Assembly: GCF_014696345.1 (NCBI RefSeq)
Contig: NZ_JACJPY010000014.1
Coordinates: 1-64,000 of the forward strand
Source of the DNA: Pseudanabaena cinerea FACHB-1277
GTDB lineage: Bacteria > Cyanobacteriota > Cyanobacteriia > Pseudanabaenales > Pseudanabaenaceae
Direction of reading: 5' to 3'
Length of the DNA stretch: 64,000 nucleotides
The translations under genes were made by a program, and so were the position numbers. A model generated the notes under the pieces. It did not search any database. It saw only the letters and a list, made by a program, of their open reading frames with translations, and had not been told where the DNA came from. Positions 37,863 through 47,380 of this stretch are shown one piece after another; positions within the stretch are counted from its first letter, which is position 1; each line of letters opens with the position of its first letter.

Positions 37863-37995
37863 AACAACTTATACCAAAACACAAAATGGCTATACCGTTT
37901 TGTGTAGTAAAAACCTTTATACTAATCTGCAAAAGTGTGAACACACTCTTGTGCATTGACAAACAATATAGCGCTCTGTCCTTGGTAATAAATCT

Positions 37996-38952
37996 ATGAC
38001 CGCCACTCCCACAGTTCGGACATATCACCTAACCAAGCAATTTGATAATCATGTTGCGGTCAATCATCTAGATTTGCAGATTGAACGTGGTGAAGTTTAT
38101 GGATTAATAGGTCCCAATGGTGCGGGCAAAACCACATTAATTAGAATGTTAGCGGCGGCAGAAGAACCCACCGCAGGCGAAATCTATATCAATGGGGCAA
38201 GGTTTTTGCGTGGACAAAACAATCCTGAACTGAAGCGCCAATTGGGGTATCTGCCCGATGACTTCCCTCTCTATGACGATTTGACCGTCTGGGACTATTT
38301 AGATTATTTTGCGCGTCTATATTTCTTGCGTGACCCCCAGCGATCGCAGCGCTTGCACGAAGTGATCGAACTAGTGGAACTTGAGCAGAAAAAGGATGAG
38401 GCGATCGCCACCCTTTCACGGGGCATGAAACAAAGGCTAAGCCTTGCCCGTAGCATCATTCACAATCCCACCTTATTGCTATTGGATGAACCCGTATCAG
38501 GGCTTGATCCTCTAGCGCGGGTACAGGTTCGCAACATTATCAAATCTCTACAACAACAAGGGATGACGATTCTCATCTCTTCCCATATCCTCAGTGACCT
38601 TGCCGAAATCTGTACTTCCATCGGCATTATGGAATTAGGGAACCTCGTTGAAAGCTCACGCCTACAGGAACTCTACGATCGCACCAGTCAAGATCAACAA
38701 CAAATTCTGATCTCTACCCTCGGCAAAGTGGAAGATTTGCAAGCCGCCCTCAAGCGATCGCCACAAATCCAACAAGTAGAAGTTCTCACAGGTGTTCCCA
38801 GCGTGCGGGTAGAGATGACAGGCAACTTAGAGGACTGTGCCAACCTAATGAAGTTGTTGATTGATGCAGGTATTCCCATTTACAACTTCCATCGCACTCA
38901 AGAAACCCTAGAAAGTATATTTATTAAGCTTGGACATAAGCAAACCAGCTAA
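37996..38952 (+). CDS. ABC transporter ATP-binding protein
   Basis: The 318-residue protein is an ABC ATPase of the DrrA/NatA type. Walker A GPNGAGKTT (about 38-46), the signature LSRGMKQRLSLARS, and Walker B LLLLDEPVSGLDPLA are all complete. About 80 residues after the ATPase core form the extra C-terminal domain common in this group. The permease partner is not adjacent; the next gene encodes a secreted protein. The transported substrate cannot be inferred. Confidence 0.93.
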   Translation: MTATPTVRTYHLTKQFDNHVAVNHLDLQIERGEVYGLIGPNGAGKTTLIRMLAAAEEPTAGEIYINGARFLRGQNNPELKRQLGYLPDDFPLYDDLTVWDYLDYFARLYFLRDPQRSQRLHEVIELVELEQKKDEAIATLSRGMKQRLSLARSIIHNPTLLLLDEPVSGLDPLARVQVRNIIKSLQQQGMTILISSHILSDLAEICTSIGIMELGNLVESSRLQELYDRTSQDQQQILISTLGKVEDLQAALKRSPQIQQVEVLTGVPSVRVEMTGNLEDCANLMKLLIDAGIPIYNFHRTQETLESIFIKLGHKQTS

Positions 38953-39067
38953 TTCCCATCTAGCGCTTTGCGTTGTAAACTAATCAAGGTGATTGATTGA
39001 CAGCAATTCAGAGGCAACATTTATTGTTGGGTCTGATTTTTTTGTCTCTCTGATATTTAGTTTAACC

Positions 39068-39901
39068 ATGAAAATAACCATGAAAAGAATAAATTTGATA
39101 ACCAATTTGCGGTCTAGATTTAATGTTAGGTTTCCAGCTCAAACATTTGTAGTCATGTTTTTGGCGATCTCTGCCTTTGCATTGACAATTGGTCTGCCCC
39201 CCCAAGGTGTATATGCCCAGACCACTTCTCCCGATCTGATCAATAAATACAATCTTGCGGTTACCGATGCTAAAGTGGCTGAGCTAAATGAAGTTTCGCA
39301 AAAATTAGTGGCGATTACTGAAGATAATCCATCTTTAGTTTGGCAAAATAAGACTTCCCCTAAGGGCAAGGTTTTGGTGGCAACTTGGACAAGTTGGACA
39401 GGCTATGATAATCAAATCGGTCAGTCAGTCAATACATCTCGCCAAACATGGGTGACGACAGCCCCTGAAGTGCAAGAATTCTGTAAAAAGGAATTGAAAG
39501 GAGTCACCAATCAGAGCGATAGAAATTTAAGATTAGAGCAACTATTGGGATTGCCGCCCAATAATGGCAAAACTCGATTTGTCGAATTTTGGGTAAATCC
39601 TCAGGATCTATTTCGACCTAGCGCTGATGCTGAAATCAACGATCGCACCGCTTTTGGTGAGTTTACGCAATTACCCACAGTCCTTGCAGAAAAAGCCAAA
39701 CCCGAATACGTTAATTGGTTTGAGGATTTAAGATCCAAGTCCTATAATGCTGTGGGTGGTTATCCTTGGACAAGAATGGGCTACACCTACGATTGGGGCA
39801 ATCCTAAAAGCGAGATTGGCGTGAGTGAGTTTGTGATCAATTCTGGAGTCACCATTGATGTGAAATCAGTACAGCCCAACGATAAGTATTGCGTGAGCTA
39901 A
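39068..39901 (+). CDS. Secreted protein of unknown function
   Basis: I place the start at ATG 39068 (a second ATG is at 39080); the open frame reaches 38993 but the upstream residues do not fit a signal peptide. The N-terminus is basic with a hydrophobic core (TFVVMFLAISAFALTIGL) and a probable cleavage after VYAQ, so the protein is exported. The mature part of about 230 residues has LVATWTSWTGYD, RQTWVTTAPEVQEFC and FVEFWVNPQDLFRPSAD. I do not recognise a characterised family. The gene follows the ABC ATPase by about 115 bp on the same strand, but a functional link is unproven. Confidence 0.75.
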   Translation: MKITMKRINLITNLRSRFNVRFPAQTFVVMFLAISAFALTIGLPPQGVYAQTTSPDLINKYNLAVTDAKVAELNEVSQKLVAITEDNPSLVWQNKTSPKGKVLVATWTSWTGYDNQIGQSVNTSRQTWVTTAPEVQEFCKKELKGVTNQSDRNLRLEQLLGLPPNNGKTRFVEFWVNPQDLFRPSADAEINDRTAFGEFTQLPTVLAEKAKPEYVNWFEDLRSKSYNAVGGYPWTRMGYTYDWGNPKSEIGVSEFVINSGVTIDVKSVQPNDKYCVS

Positions 39902-39935
39902 ACCACCATAGCTGTAGCAGTTTTGATTTTGCCTA

Positions 39936-40045
39936 AGAGCCTGTTTGAGAAGTCTAGACATTCGCTTACGAAGGGGGGGACAGATTAAAAAAATAACCCT
40001 TTTTAAGGGGTATTTAGGGGGAACAAAACTTAGCAAACAGCCTCT
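39936..40045. mobile_element. Short MITE-like element with AGAGCCTGTTTG ends
   Basis: AGAGCCTGTTTG (39936-39947) and CAAACAGCCTCT (40034-40045) are inverted ends with one mismatch, flanked on both sides by TA. The 110-bp interior is purine-rich with CCCTTTTTAAGGGG. The end sequence resembles those of cyanobacterial IS5/IS630-type elements, which is an impression, not a match. Confidence 0.6.
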
Positions 40046-40077
40046 TACGCAAGAAACCTTGAAACCCTGATGCTAGC

Positions 40078-40104
40078 GTAGGGCAATTCATAAATTGCCC
40101 CTAC
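40078..40104. repeat. GTAGGGCAATT inverted repeat
   Basis: GTAGGGCAATT (40078-40088) and AATTGCCCCTAC (40093-40104) form a stem with a 4-nt loop. It is in the same style as 13240-13290 and may be a dispersed cyanobacterial foldback repeat. It lies before the convergent COP23 gene end. Confidence 0.65.
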
Positions 40105-40187
40105 TTTTGGTGGTTTTGCGTAAGTCCTAATTATGCTATCAACATGGGGGAATAAACCCAAATCTCTGATAAAGTCACTATGTTCGC

Positions 40188-41006
40188 TTAGCGAAAGTTT
40201 TCAGGATTGAGTCTTCTACCATTATTTAAGCTACTAAAACCATTGCCCAAATTTGCGCCTGTGCCACCATCACTAGGGTCAAGATAGGGCTTGAGATAAA
40301 GATTGCTGCTGCCGCTAGGGAGATTGGTAGAGCGATTAGAGGATGTCAATACAGAGTTCAATACCCCATTAACATCGCCTAAATCGATCCCTAAACCGAG
40401 ATCCGTAATGTCATTTAATTTACCTAAAGTGCTATTACCGCGACTGCCATAGGTGTTTACAGCCGTGGTTGTTTGTCCACTGTCGGCGGTGGCGAGATTA
40501 CCAAATACGCGATCGCGGGTGGCAATGGGGTCTTGTCCATTGGGAACCGTCAGGACAATGCGGCAACTAGAATTTTTATCGGTGGTGGCACAGATCACGT
40601 TATAGCCATTTTCCACACCTGTCCGCATTTCCACTAAACCATCAGGGCGGTATGACTCTAGGCGGCGACTAATTTCATTGCAACGGCGTTCAGGCGACCA
40701 GCCATCACCCATCGCACTAGGAGCCGCCCAAGGAAAATATTTTTGGGGTTGACTTTTGGGTTGATAGACCACGATGTACTGCCCATCGCGCATTTGACAG
40801 CTAAATCTAGCATTTTTATTATCGGTGGGGTTAGCGGCTTTATCGTTGGGGTTTTCCGCAGGGATCTGGCTAGGTGGGGTTTCTACAGGGATGATTTGAG
40901 CGCTGCTGGGCATGGCGATCGCCAAGGGGATTGCAAGGGCGATCGCTCCGCTTTGCATTAATTTTAATAATAGGGATTGGGATGCTTTGGGGATTAGGGA
41001 TTGCAT
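40188..41006 (-). CDS. COP23-domain secreted protein
   Basis: The 272-residue protein has an N-terminal signal peptide (hydrophobic LMQSGAIALAIPLAIAMPSSAQ, quoted only in part by position 14-36) and a COP23 (circadian oscillating protein) domain at about 67-180. Features are FSCQMRDGQYIVVYQ, GWSPERRCNEISRRLESY and CATTDKNSSCRIVLTV, with four regularly placed cysteines. The C-terminal 80 residues are Ser/Gly/Asn-rich and probably disordered. COP23 was described as a rhythmically produced membrane-associated protein in a unicellular cyanobacterium; its role is unknown. Confidence 0.82.
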   Translation of the reverse strand: MQSLIPKASQSLLLKLMQSGAIALAIPLAIAMPSSAQIIPVETPPSQIPAENPNDKAANPTDNKNARFSCQMRDGQYIVVYQPKSQPQKYFPWAAPSAMGDGWSPERRCNEISRRLESYRPDGLVEMRTGVENGYNVICATTDKNSSCRIVLTVPNGQDPIATRDRVFGNLATADSGQTTTAVNTYGSRGNSTLGKLNDITDLGLGIDLGDVNGVLNSVLTSSNRSTNLPSGSSNLYLKPYLDPSDGGTGANLGNGFSSLNNGRRLNPENFR

Positions 41007-41086
41007 AGGTTTGAACCAATGGTGTGTAAGGAGTTGCTGACTGCTGTATCAAGAAGTAAATGACGTTGTGTGTAAGCGATCGGTTC

Positions 41087-41905
41087 CTATTGAATTACGG
41101 TAATATCTTCATCCACGATCGCGGGTAAAGGTTCGCGTAAAATCACCGTGTTTTGCAATTTGCCGATGCCTTCAATTTCTATACATACGCGATCGCCTTG
41201 CTGCATTGGTCCCACCCCCTCTGGTGTCCCTGTCAACACAATATCCCCTGGCAATAAAGTCATAATTTGACTGATGTAAGCCACCAGGTAATCAGGGGAA
41301 AATACCATTTCATCGATCGCCGAGCATTGCAAAGGCTTTTTCGATTCATTCATGAAGGTTTGCAGCAAAGCCGAAGGGCTGACCTCACGCACCACCCAAG
41401 GGCCCAAAGGACAAAAAGTATCAAAGCCCTTACCCCTAGTCCATTGACTATCACTTCTTTGCAGGTCACGGGCGGTGACATCATTAGCGATCGTATAGCC
41501 CCAAATGGCAGTGATCGCCTGTTGAGGACTACGGTTAAAACAACGCTCCCCAATAACTAATGCCAGTTCGCCTTCATACTCCACGCGCTTGGACTGAGGT
41601 GGCAGGGCGATCGCCGCTTCGGGCGCAATAATTGTTGTCGTGGGTTTTAAAAATATAATCGGCTCCTTCGGCACTTCACCGCCCATCTCGGCAGCATGGG
41701 CTGAATAATTTTTGCCAACAGCCACAATTTTGCTAGGTTCACAGGGTGCTAAAAGCTGGTATGTATCTGGAGCTAGCAATTCACCGTTGGGTTCGCCGCC
41801 AAGCCAAGGGGCTGTATCAAGGATTTTTACTGATTGGTTTAGCTCTAGTAGCCCGTAATAGACTTTCCCTTGGGAAGCTTTCACGCGAACGTAACGATCC
41901 GCCAT
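41087..41905 (-). CDS. Fumarylacetoacetate hydrolase (FAH) family protein
   Basis: The C-terminal 200 residues form an FAH-type fold. The metal-binding acids are in VEYEGELALVIGERC (about 109-123), with the upstream VGKNYSAHAAEMG block and downstream YTIANDVTARDLQ, KGFDTFCPLGPW and TGTPEGVGPMQQGD. The family includes acylpyruvases and oxaloacetate decarboxylases, and the sequence does not separate these. The roughly 60-residue N-terminal part matches the small beta domain of such enzymes. It is a single gene next to the COP23 gene. Confidence 0.9.
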   Translation of the reverse strand: MADRYVRVKASQGKVYYGLLELNQSVKILDTAPWLGGEPNGELLAPDTYQLLAPCEPSKIVAVGKNYSAHAAEMGGEVPKEPIIFLKPTTTIIAPEAAIALPPQSKRVEYEGELALVIGERCFNRSPQQAITAIWGYTIANDVTARDLQRSDSQWTRGKGFDTFCPLGPWVVREVSPSALLQTFMNESKKPLQCSAIDEMVFSPDYLVAYISQIMTLLPGDIVLTGTPEGVGPMQQGDRVCIEIEGIGKLQNTVILREPLPAIVDEDITVIQ

Positions 41906-42105
41906 AAAGAGTTTTTTGTATCTAACTTGATCGTATTGTAGCCAAATTCAGCCCTGCAAATAATAAAAGCCTAAGGATTGGCTAAAGAAGCGATCGCCGC
42001 CAATCGCTAGCTGTCAGTCCTAGTTCATTTTGGACTTTATGAAAAACTTAACTAAACTAGCTTTAAAGCAATGTTAGTTTTTGTGTGTCATCTCAGCACC
42101 TTGCT

Positions 42106-43329
42106 ATGAACTTATCCACCTTAATTTTGCTGTCCCTTGGTCTTGGTATTGGTTTTGGGGCAATTCTGAATACTACATTTCCCACCTATATTGAGCTGAT
42201 AAATCTAAATATTTTGGTTCCCGTTGGGGAGTCATTTTTGCGCCTAATTCAGTTTGTGGTTGTGCCGATCGTGTTTTCTTCATTGATCATGGGCTTGACC
42301 AGAATCCAAGGTGCAGGGCAGGTGGGGCGCTATACCGCTAAGTTGGTGACTAGCTATGTAATTACTAGCACGATCGCCCTTGGGGTAGGCATGGCAACTG
42401 CTTACCTTTTGCAACCAGGGAGTGGGGTGGAGGGGTTTGCATTGCCCGAAAGTTTAGAGGTGACGGTGGCTCCTTCCCTAGTTACTTGGTTAGTTAGTTT
42501 GATTCCCACTAACCCCCTAGAGGCACTGAGTACAGGTAATTTGTTGCAAATAATTTTCTCGGCAGTACTTCTAGGGTTTGGCATCCAGTTAGCCCATGAG
42601 CAAGCCCAACCCTTTGTCAAACTCATTGAAAGCATTTATCACATCAGCGAAAAGACCCTATCAGTAATTTTGTATGTTGCGCCTTTGGGTGTGTTTGCAT
42701 TGATTAGCTCCGTGATTGCAGTGCAGGGTTTAGAACTAATTGCCAAATTATTTCTTTACGTGTTGGGTCTGTTCATTGCTTCCACGATCATGATTGCGAT
42801 CGATATGTTGATCTTGGCGACCCTCAAGGCAGACCCCCTGAGATTTTTACGCAGTCTCGCTGAGGCGATCGCCCTTGCCTTTGGTACGGCTAGCTCCAAC
42901 GCAGCGCTGCCTGTGGTATTGCAAAATATCCAAGAAAATTACGGACTGCGGGAAGAAATTGCCAGCTTTGCGATCCCCTTGGGAACGGCGTTAAAGCGGG
43001 ATGGGGCAGCAATTTTGCAGGGTTTCAATGCGTTGTTTGTGACCCAGATCTATCAAGTGCCGCTTACGCCTTCGCTATTATTGGCGATCGCCCTCAGTAG
43101 TTTATTAGTTTCCTTTAGTACCCCAGGCGTACCTGGTTCGGCAATTATCACCATGGCAACGGTACTATCTGCCGCAGGGTTGCCCCTAGAGGCGATCGCC
43201 CTAGTTGCAGGCATTGATCGACTGACCGATGGTTTTAAAACCGTTGTCAATATTATCGGTAACAGCACCAACGCGATTATCCTCAGCCATTGGGAATCCG
43301 AAGTTTTGACCGATACGATCGCCACCTAA
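42106..43329 (+). CDS. Dicarboxylate/amino acid:cation symporter (DAACS family)
   Basis: This membrane protein of about 407 residues takes up dicarboxylates or acidic amino acids with protons or sodium. Family features are the loop FGTASSNAALPVVLQNI (the serine-rich hairpin), the SFSTPGVPGSAII hairpin, and the last transport helix with GIDRLTDGFKTVVNIIGN. Eight hydrophobic segments can be traced. I prefer the ATG at 42106; the frame extends to a GTG at 42085. The substrate (glutamate, aspartate, malate or succinate) cannot be decided. It ends at a strong shared terminator. Confidence 0.9.
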   Translation: MNLSTLILLSLGLGIGFGAILNTTFPTYIELINLNILVPVGESFLRLIQFVVVPIVFSSLIMGLTRIQGAGQVGRYTAKLVTSYVITSTIALGVGMATAYLLQPGSGVEGFALPESLEVTVAPSLVTWLVSLIPTNPLEALSTGNLLQIIFSAVLLGFGIQLAHEQAQPFVKLIESIYHISEKTLSVILYVAPLGVFALISSVIAVQGLELIAKLFLYVLGLFIASTIMIAIDMLILATLKADPLRFLRSLAEAIALAFGTASSNAALPVVLQNIQENYGLREEIASFAIPLGTALKRDGAAILQGFNALFVTQIYQVPLTPSLLLAIALSSLLVSFSTPGVPGSAIITMATVLSAAGLPLEAIALVAGIDRLTDGFKTVVNIIGNSTNAIILSHWESEVLTDTIAT

Positions 43330-43378
43330 TTTTGGGGAGAATTGCAGTCCATTGCAGCTTTATGTATTAAAAACATAA

Positions 43379-43407
43379 AAAAGGGGCGCGAAGCGCCCCT
43401 TTTTTTA
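43379..43407. terminator. Bidirectional terminator between symporter gene and accC
   Basis: A run of A, then GGGGCGC (43383-43389), loop GAA, GCGCCCC (43393-43399) and eight T residues. This is a textbook intrinsic terminator working for both convergent genes. Confidence 0.9.
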
Positions 43408-44769
43408 GGATTGACTTTCTAACCTAGCCTGCAACAGAGGTACATAATTGGTATAAACATGACCCTGCCGAAAATCGTCATCATCTAACACCTTCTGATG
43501 AAAAGGAATCGTGGTAGGGACACCTGTAATCGCACATTCTCGCAAAGCTCGCTTCATCCGCAAAATTGCTGCATTGCGATCGCTGCCCCAAACAATCAAC
43601 TTCGCAATCAAAGAATCGTAGTAAGGCGGAATCACATAATCAGTATAAACATGGGAATCCATCCGCACCCCAGGACCACCTGGAGGCAAATAGCCACTGA
43701 TACGCCCAGGATTAGGACGAAAATTATGGTCAGGATCTTCAGCATTAATCCGACATTCGATCGCATGACCTCTTATCTCGACATCCTTCTGATGCATCTG
43801 CAACTTATCGCCTTGGGCAACCCGCAACTGCTCCGCAATTAGATCGATCCCCGTGATCATCTCCGTCACAGGATGCTCAACTTGAATGCGGGTATTCATT
43901 TCCATGAAATAAAACTTGCCATATTTATCCAGCAAAAACTCCACCGTCCCCACACCCACATAGTTAATTGCCTTAGCCGCCTTCACCGCCGCATCACCCA
44001 TTTTTTCCCGTAGTTTGGGGTTAACCGCACTGCTGGGCGCTTCTTCTAACAACTTTTGATGCCGTCGCTGAATCGAGCAATCCCGCTCACCCAAATGCAC
44101 CACATTGCCATGCATATCCGCCAAGATCTGAATCTCAATATGGCGCGGATCTTCAATCACCTTCTCGATATAGACCCCACCATTACCAAAAGCCGCCTCA
44201 GCCTCCCCTTGAGCCGCCCTCAGCAACCGCAATAAATCATCAGGATTGTTTACCAGACGCATCCCACGACCACCACCACCCGCAGTCGCCTTAATCATCA
44301 CAGGAAAACCAATGGCATGGGCAATCTTGATCGCCTGCTCCTCCGACTCAATTAAGCCCTCACTGCCTGGGATAGTCGGTACACCCGCCTTTTGCATCGT
44401 CTTTTTAGCAGTAGACTTATCGCCCATCGAGCGAATTGAGTTGGGACTAGGACCCACAAACAACAGGTTATGATCGGCACAAATTTCCGCAAATTTGGCA
44501 TTTTCAGAGAGAAAACCATAACCAGGATGGATCGCAGTAGCATTGTGGGTCAGGGCTGCGGAAATGATGTTAGGAATATTTAGATAACTTTTACTACTCG
44601 GTGATTCGCCAATGCAGACCGCTTCATGGGCTAGTTGCACGTGCAGAGAGTTGCGATCTATATCAGAATAAACAGCAACAGTGGGAATTCCCATCTCTTC
44701 GCAGGTGCGGATGATGCGGAGGGCAATTTCACCTCGGTTAGCAATTAGTAATTTGGCGATAGGAGCCAT
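43405..44769 (-). CDS. accC: Biotin carboxylase subunit of acetyl-CoA carboxylase
   Basis: AccC carboxylates the biotin of the carrier protein using ATP and bicarbonate, the first half of the acetyl-CoA carboxylase reaction in fatty acid synthesis. The 454 residues show the biotin carboxylase N-domain ([20 protein letters not shown]), the ATP-grasp core with the glycine loop [40 protein letters not shown] with metal ligands, and [12 protein letters not shown]. Length and motifs are complete. It is monocistronic here; accB is not in the window. Confidence 0.97.
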   Translation of the reverse strand: MAPIAKLLIANRGEIALRIIRTCEEMGIPTVAVYSDIDRNSLHVQLAHEAVCIGESPSSKSYLNIPNIISAALTHNATAIHPGYGFLSENAKFAEICADHNLLFVGPSPNSIRSMGDKSTAKKTMQKAGVPTIPGSEGLIESEEQAIKIAHAIGFPVMIKATAGGGGRGMRLVNNPDDLLRLLRAAQGEAEAAFGNGGVYIEKVIEDPRHIEIQILADMHGNVVHLGERDCSIQRRHQKLLEEAPSSAVNPKLREKMGDAAVKAAKAINYVGVGTVEFLLDKYGKFYFMEMNTRIQVEHPVTEMITGIDLIAEQLRVAQGDKLQMHQKDVEIRGHAIECRINAEDPDHNFRPNPGRISGYLPPGGPGVRMDSHVYTDYVIPPYYDSLIAKLIVWGSDRNAAILRMKRALRECAITGVPTTIPFHQKVLDDDDFRQGHVYTNYVPLLQARLESQS

Positions 44770-44984
44770 GTTTCAGCGTGGTAATAGGTGATCGGTAATG
44801 TGCTGCAAGCTTCGGTGGATAAATGACGACTTCCAAGCTTTTGAATTTTAACGTTATTTTGTAACTGATTGCTAAATTTTGGTGAGCATCCACAAGTTTT
44901 ACCCATCGCAATAACCGTACTTACCGAATTGTGACGATTGGTGACATAATAGGCGAGAAAACTTAAGGTAAAACTGATACTGCT

Positions 44985-45323
44985 ATGTCAGACGGAAAAG
45001 GATTCGGCTTTGGTTTAGGCAAAATGAAAGAAGCCTTCCAAAAAGCTCAACAGATTCAAGAAGGTGCAAAAAAGTTACAAGAAGAGCTAGATGAGCTGCG
45101 TTTGACTGGCGAAGCAGGCGGCGGATTAGTGAAGGTAACTCTGAGCGGCAACCAAGAACCCCATGATGTCGAGATTGCTCCTGAAGCTCTAAATCAGGGT
45201 GCTGAAGTTTTGTCGGATTTAGTGCTGGCGGCTCTCAAAGATGCTTATCAATTGTCAACTGGCACAATGAAGGAAAAAATGGAAGCGCTCACAGGTGGTC
45301 TGGGACTTCCTGGTGGTTTCTAA
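44985..45323 (+). CDS. Nucleoid-associated protein, YbaB/EbfC family
   Basis: The 112-residue protein has the family's helical hairpin start ([24 protein letters not shown] in parts), the [23 protein letters not shown] beta part and the helical end [14 protein letters not shown]. YbaB/EbfC proteins form dimers that bind DNA and influence nucleoid structure; cyanobacterial homologues are DNA-binding too. In many bacteria the gene is next to dnaX-recR, but recR here is 36 kb away. Confidence 0.93.
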   Translation: MSDGKGFGFGLGKMKEAFQKAQQIQEGAKKLQEELDELRLTGEAGGGLVKVTLSGNQEPHDVEIAPEALNQGAEVLSDLVLAALKDAYQLSTGTMKEKMEALTGGLGLPGGF

Positions 45324-45401
45324 ATTGGAATTTTAGGTTTGCATTTTGCTATTAGCAAAATGCAAATCGCTATATGTAATCGGACGGCTTTCTTAATTTT
45401 T

Positions 45402-45644
45402 ATGATAAATAACCCTGCATTGCGTGTACAGCGCCGTAATCAACCTGCGGCTGTTATTTCCACCGAACAGCAAGCATCAATCTTAGATTGGCTAGAGTCA
45501 ACAGGTCGCCTGATCGCTAGAGAAGGTACTGAGTCTAGCCTCAAGTTTGATGATGAGGCTGAAGAATTGAGTGAATTGATGCTAGGTGATGATTCTAGCT
45601 ATGGCGATGACGATGACGATGATGATGACGATGATATCGACTAA
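45402..45644 (+). CDS. DUF3134 family small acidic protein
   Basis: The 80-residue protein starts at ATG 45402 (MINNPALRVQRRNQPAAVI); the longer open frame from 45339 adds residues not found in the family. The conserved core ASILDWLESTGRLIARE is clear. The last 20 residues are almost all Asp/Glu because of GATGAC repeats. DUF3134 proteins are small cyanobacterial proteins without known function. The gene lies 78 bp after ebfC on the same strand and may be co-transcribed. Confidence 0.82.
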   Translation: MINNPALRVQRRNQPAAVISTEQQASILDWLESTGRLIAREGTESSLKFDDEAEELSELMLGDDSSYGDDDDDDDDDDID

Positions 45645-45742
45645 TTGGCTTGGTTGAGTTGGCTTGATTGAGCTGTTGCAAAGCTATTGTCACCCACTGG
45701 CAATAGTTTTGTTTGTCTTTTATTTATTTTATTTTTTTAATT

Positions 45743-45817
45743 GCAGCGCTCCTGCGCTGACAAGAAGACCAGAAAGATCTTTTGAGGCTGTTATGCACTG
45801 CTTTCTAAGATCTTTCT
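45743..45817. repeat. Two consecutive foldbacks before the Trp-rich gene
   Basis: CAGCGC/GCGCTG (45744-45759) is a small hairpin. AGAAAGATCTT (45771-45781) and AAGATCTTTCT (45807-45817) form a perfect 11-bp stem with a 25-nt loop. They may terminate the ebfC-DUF3134 unit. Confidence 0.6.
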
Positions 45818-45844
45818 GCATTATTAAAAGCCTCAGTGGGTTGC

Positions 45845-46075
45845 ATGAGTAAAAAACAAAAATTTCCTTATCTTGTTGGCTCCAAATGGACAGCGATGCA
45901 AGAAACCTTTGGTTGGCGGCATTTTGTGGTGGTTAACCGCAAAAATGAAGGCGATCTAGTATTTGCCGAGATCAAGGCGGCTTGTGATGATTCGGTGCGT
46001 TTTTGGTTGAATGCCAACGCTTTGAAGCGGCGATCGCTATGGCAACCAGGCTGGAAAACTTTACAGGAGATGTAA
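45845..46075 (+). CDS. TIGR02450 family Trp-rich protein
   Basis: A 76-residue protein starting at ATG 45845, with the family pattern: VGSKWTAMQETFGWRHFVV, a central LVFAEIKAACD, and the end LWQPGWKTLQEM. It has five Trp residues. Family members occur in cyanobacteria and some proteobacteria and have no known role. The upstream in-frame ATG-like extension to 45836 is only three residues and less likely. Confidence 0.85.
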   Translation: MSKKQKFPYLVGSKWTAMQETFGWRHFVVVNRKNEGDLVFAEIKAACDDSVRFWLNANALKRRSLWQPGWKTLQEM

Positions 46076-46115
46076 CCCCAACAAAGTGCCGCAGAGCAGC
46101 AGCTTTTTACGGGGG

Positions 46116-47219
46116 CTATACGGCGGCTAGTGCCTTAATGTTCATGAGCTTTAAAAAACGCTCGAAATGAAAATATTTAGACATCATTTCGCAAATACTA
46201 GTCACCTTTATGCCCTCATGGAGACGCACTTGACCCAAGCAAGCCTCAATTACACTGACCGTACTGAGGGTGTCACGGCTAACTGACAAAATTGGTACGC
46301 CTAACTCCATTGCTTTGCTGGCGACATCATCATTAACAAACGGACGACCCGTGAGAATTAGACAGTTAGTTGATGTTTCGAGGGCGGCAAATTGGAGGTC
46401 GATGCGGCTACTGCCTGTAATGACGGCTTTGTTATAGGACTTGCGGAAATAGCTCTGGGCGGAGTTGACATCCATTGCGCCAATCTTTAATTCCTCTACC
46501 ATCAGTTTGTCTAGGTCGATATTGTCAGGGTGGCAAAGCATGGTTGCGCCTAACTGCTCAATGATTTCCGAGACGCTGACACTGCGGAGGGTACGATTTT
46601 CGGGCATGAGGGCAAGAACGGGGATACCTTGATTTTCAAGGTATGGGTGTAATACTTCGATCGCACTTTCGTACTGTCCATCAGGAATATCGTTAATGAC
46701 TACCCCCAAGAGGCGATCGCCAAAGCGCTGTTTTGCCATCAAAATATGGTCAACCACCAGCAAGGAGCCGAAGCGCATTACCAACAAAATTGGCGCATCC
46801 AACTGAGCAGACATTTCCTCTAGGGATAGCCCAAAAATTGCACCTTCGGCGGTGTTGGCTGGCGCTTCTACTAGCACTAAATCCGCTTCTACCAGTTTCT
46901 TATATTCATCGAGCTTACCCGTATAGTCCTGTCGATCTTCGCCAGACAAACGACGCTGAAGTGCATTGCGATCAAGATTGAGCAGTGTGGGACGCAAAAG
47001 TTCTGGAGGCAGGTTTAGGGCTTGACGAATAAAATCCACATCAGCCTCGCTATGCTCAGCCGATTCTGGCAAGCTTTTGGAGGTAAAAGTGCCAATAGGC
47101 TTGCCATAGCCAACCTTAAACCCTTTGACCTGTAAGTTGTATGTCAAACCTAAAATTGTTGCCGATTTCCCACTGCCTGACCTAGTAGAACCAATCAACA
47201 GATGCTTAGCCTGTGGCAC
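46116..47219 (-). CDS. Phosphotransacetylase-like P-loop protein with DRTGG domain
   Basis: The N-terminal part (about 1-200) is a dethiobiotin-synthetase-like P-loop domain with Walker A STRSGSGKSATILG (about 11-24). It resembles the regulatory N-terminal domain of long phosphotransacetylases. A DRTGG domain follows at about 215-330 (GAMDVNSAQSYFRKS, CLILTGR). The phosphate acetyltransferase catalytic domain is absent, so it is probably regulatory or has another ligand. Nothing nearby clarifies the role. Confidence 0.82.
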   Translation of the reverse strand: MPQAKHLLIGSTRSGSGKSATILGLTYNLQVKGFKVGYGKPIGTFTSKSLPESAEHSEADVDFIRQALNLPPELLRPTLLNLDRNALQRRLSGEDRQDYTGKLDEYKKLVEADLVLVEAPANTAEGAIFGLSLEEMSAQLDAPILLVMRFGSLLVVDHILMAKQRFGDRLLGVVINDIPDGQYESAIEVLHPYLENQGIPVLALMPENRTLRSVSVSEIIEQLGATMLCHPDNIDLDKLMVEELKIGAMDVNSAQSYFRKSYNKAVITGSSRIDLQFAALETSTNCLILTGRPFVNDDVASKAMELGVPILSVSRDTLSTVSVIEACLGQVRLHEGIKVTSICEMMSKYFHFERFLKLMNIKALAAV

Positions 47220-47380
47220 GTCTTGCCCTCTAACCCTATTACAAAATTTACAGGAGTGTAAATAAATTCAAATAAATTTAGATCCTGATTTGGATATTGT
47301 AGCTGATGCTTTGCAGTTGTTACATTTTGTGTTGACTAATTTGTGCATAGTAAATATGCGTTTTGTGCAATCGAGTTATG

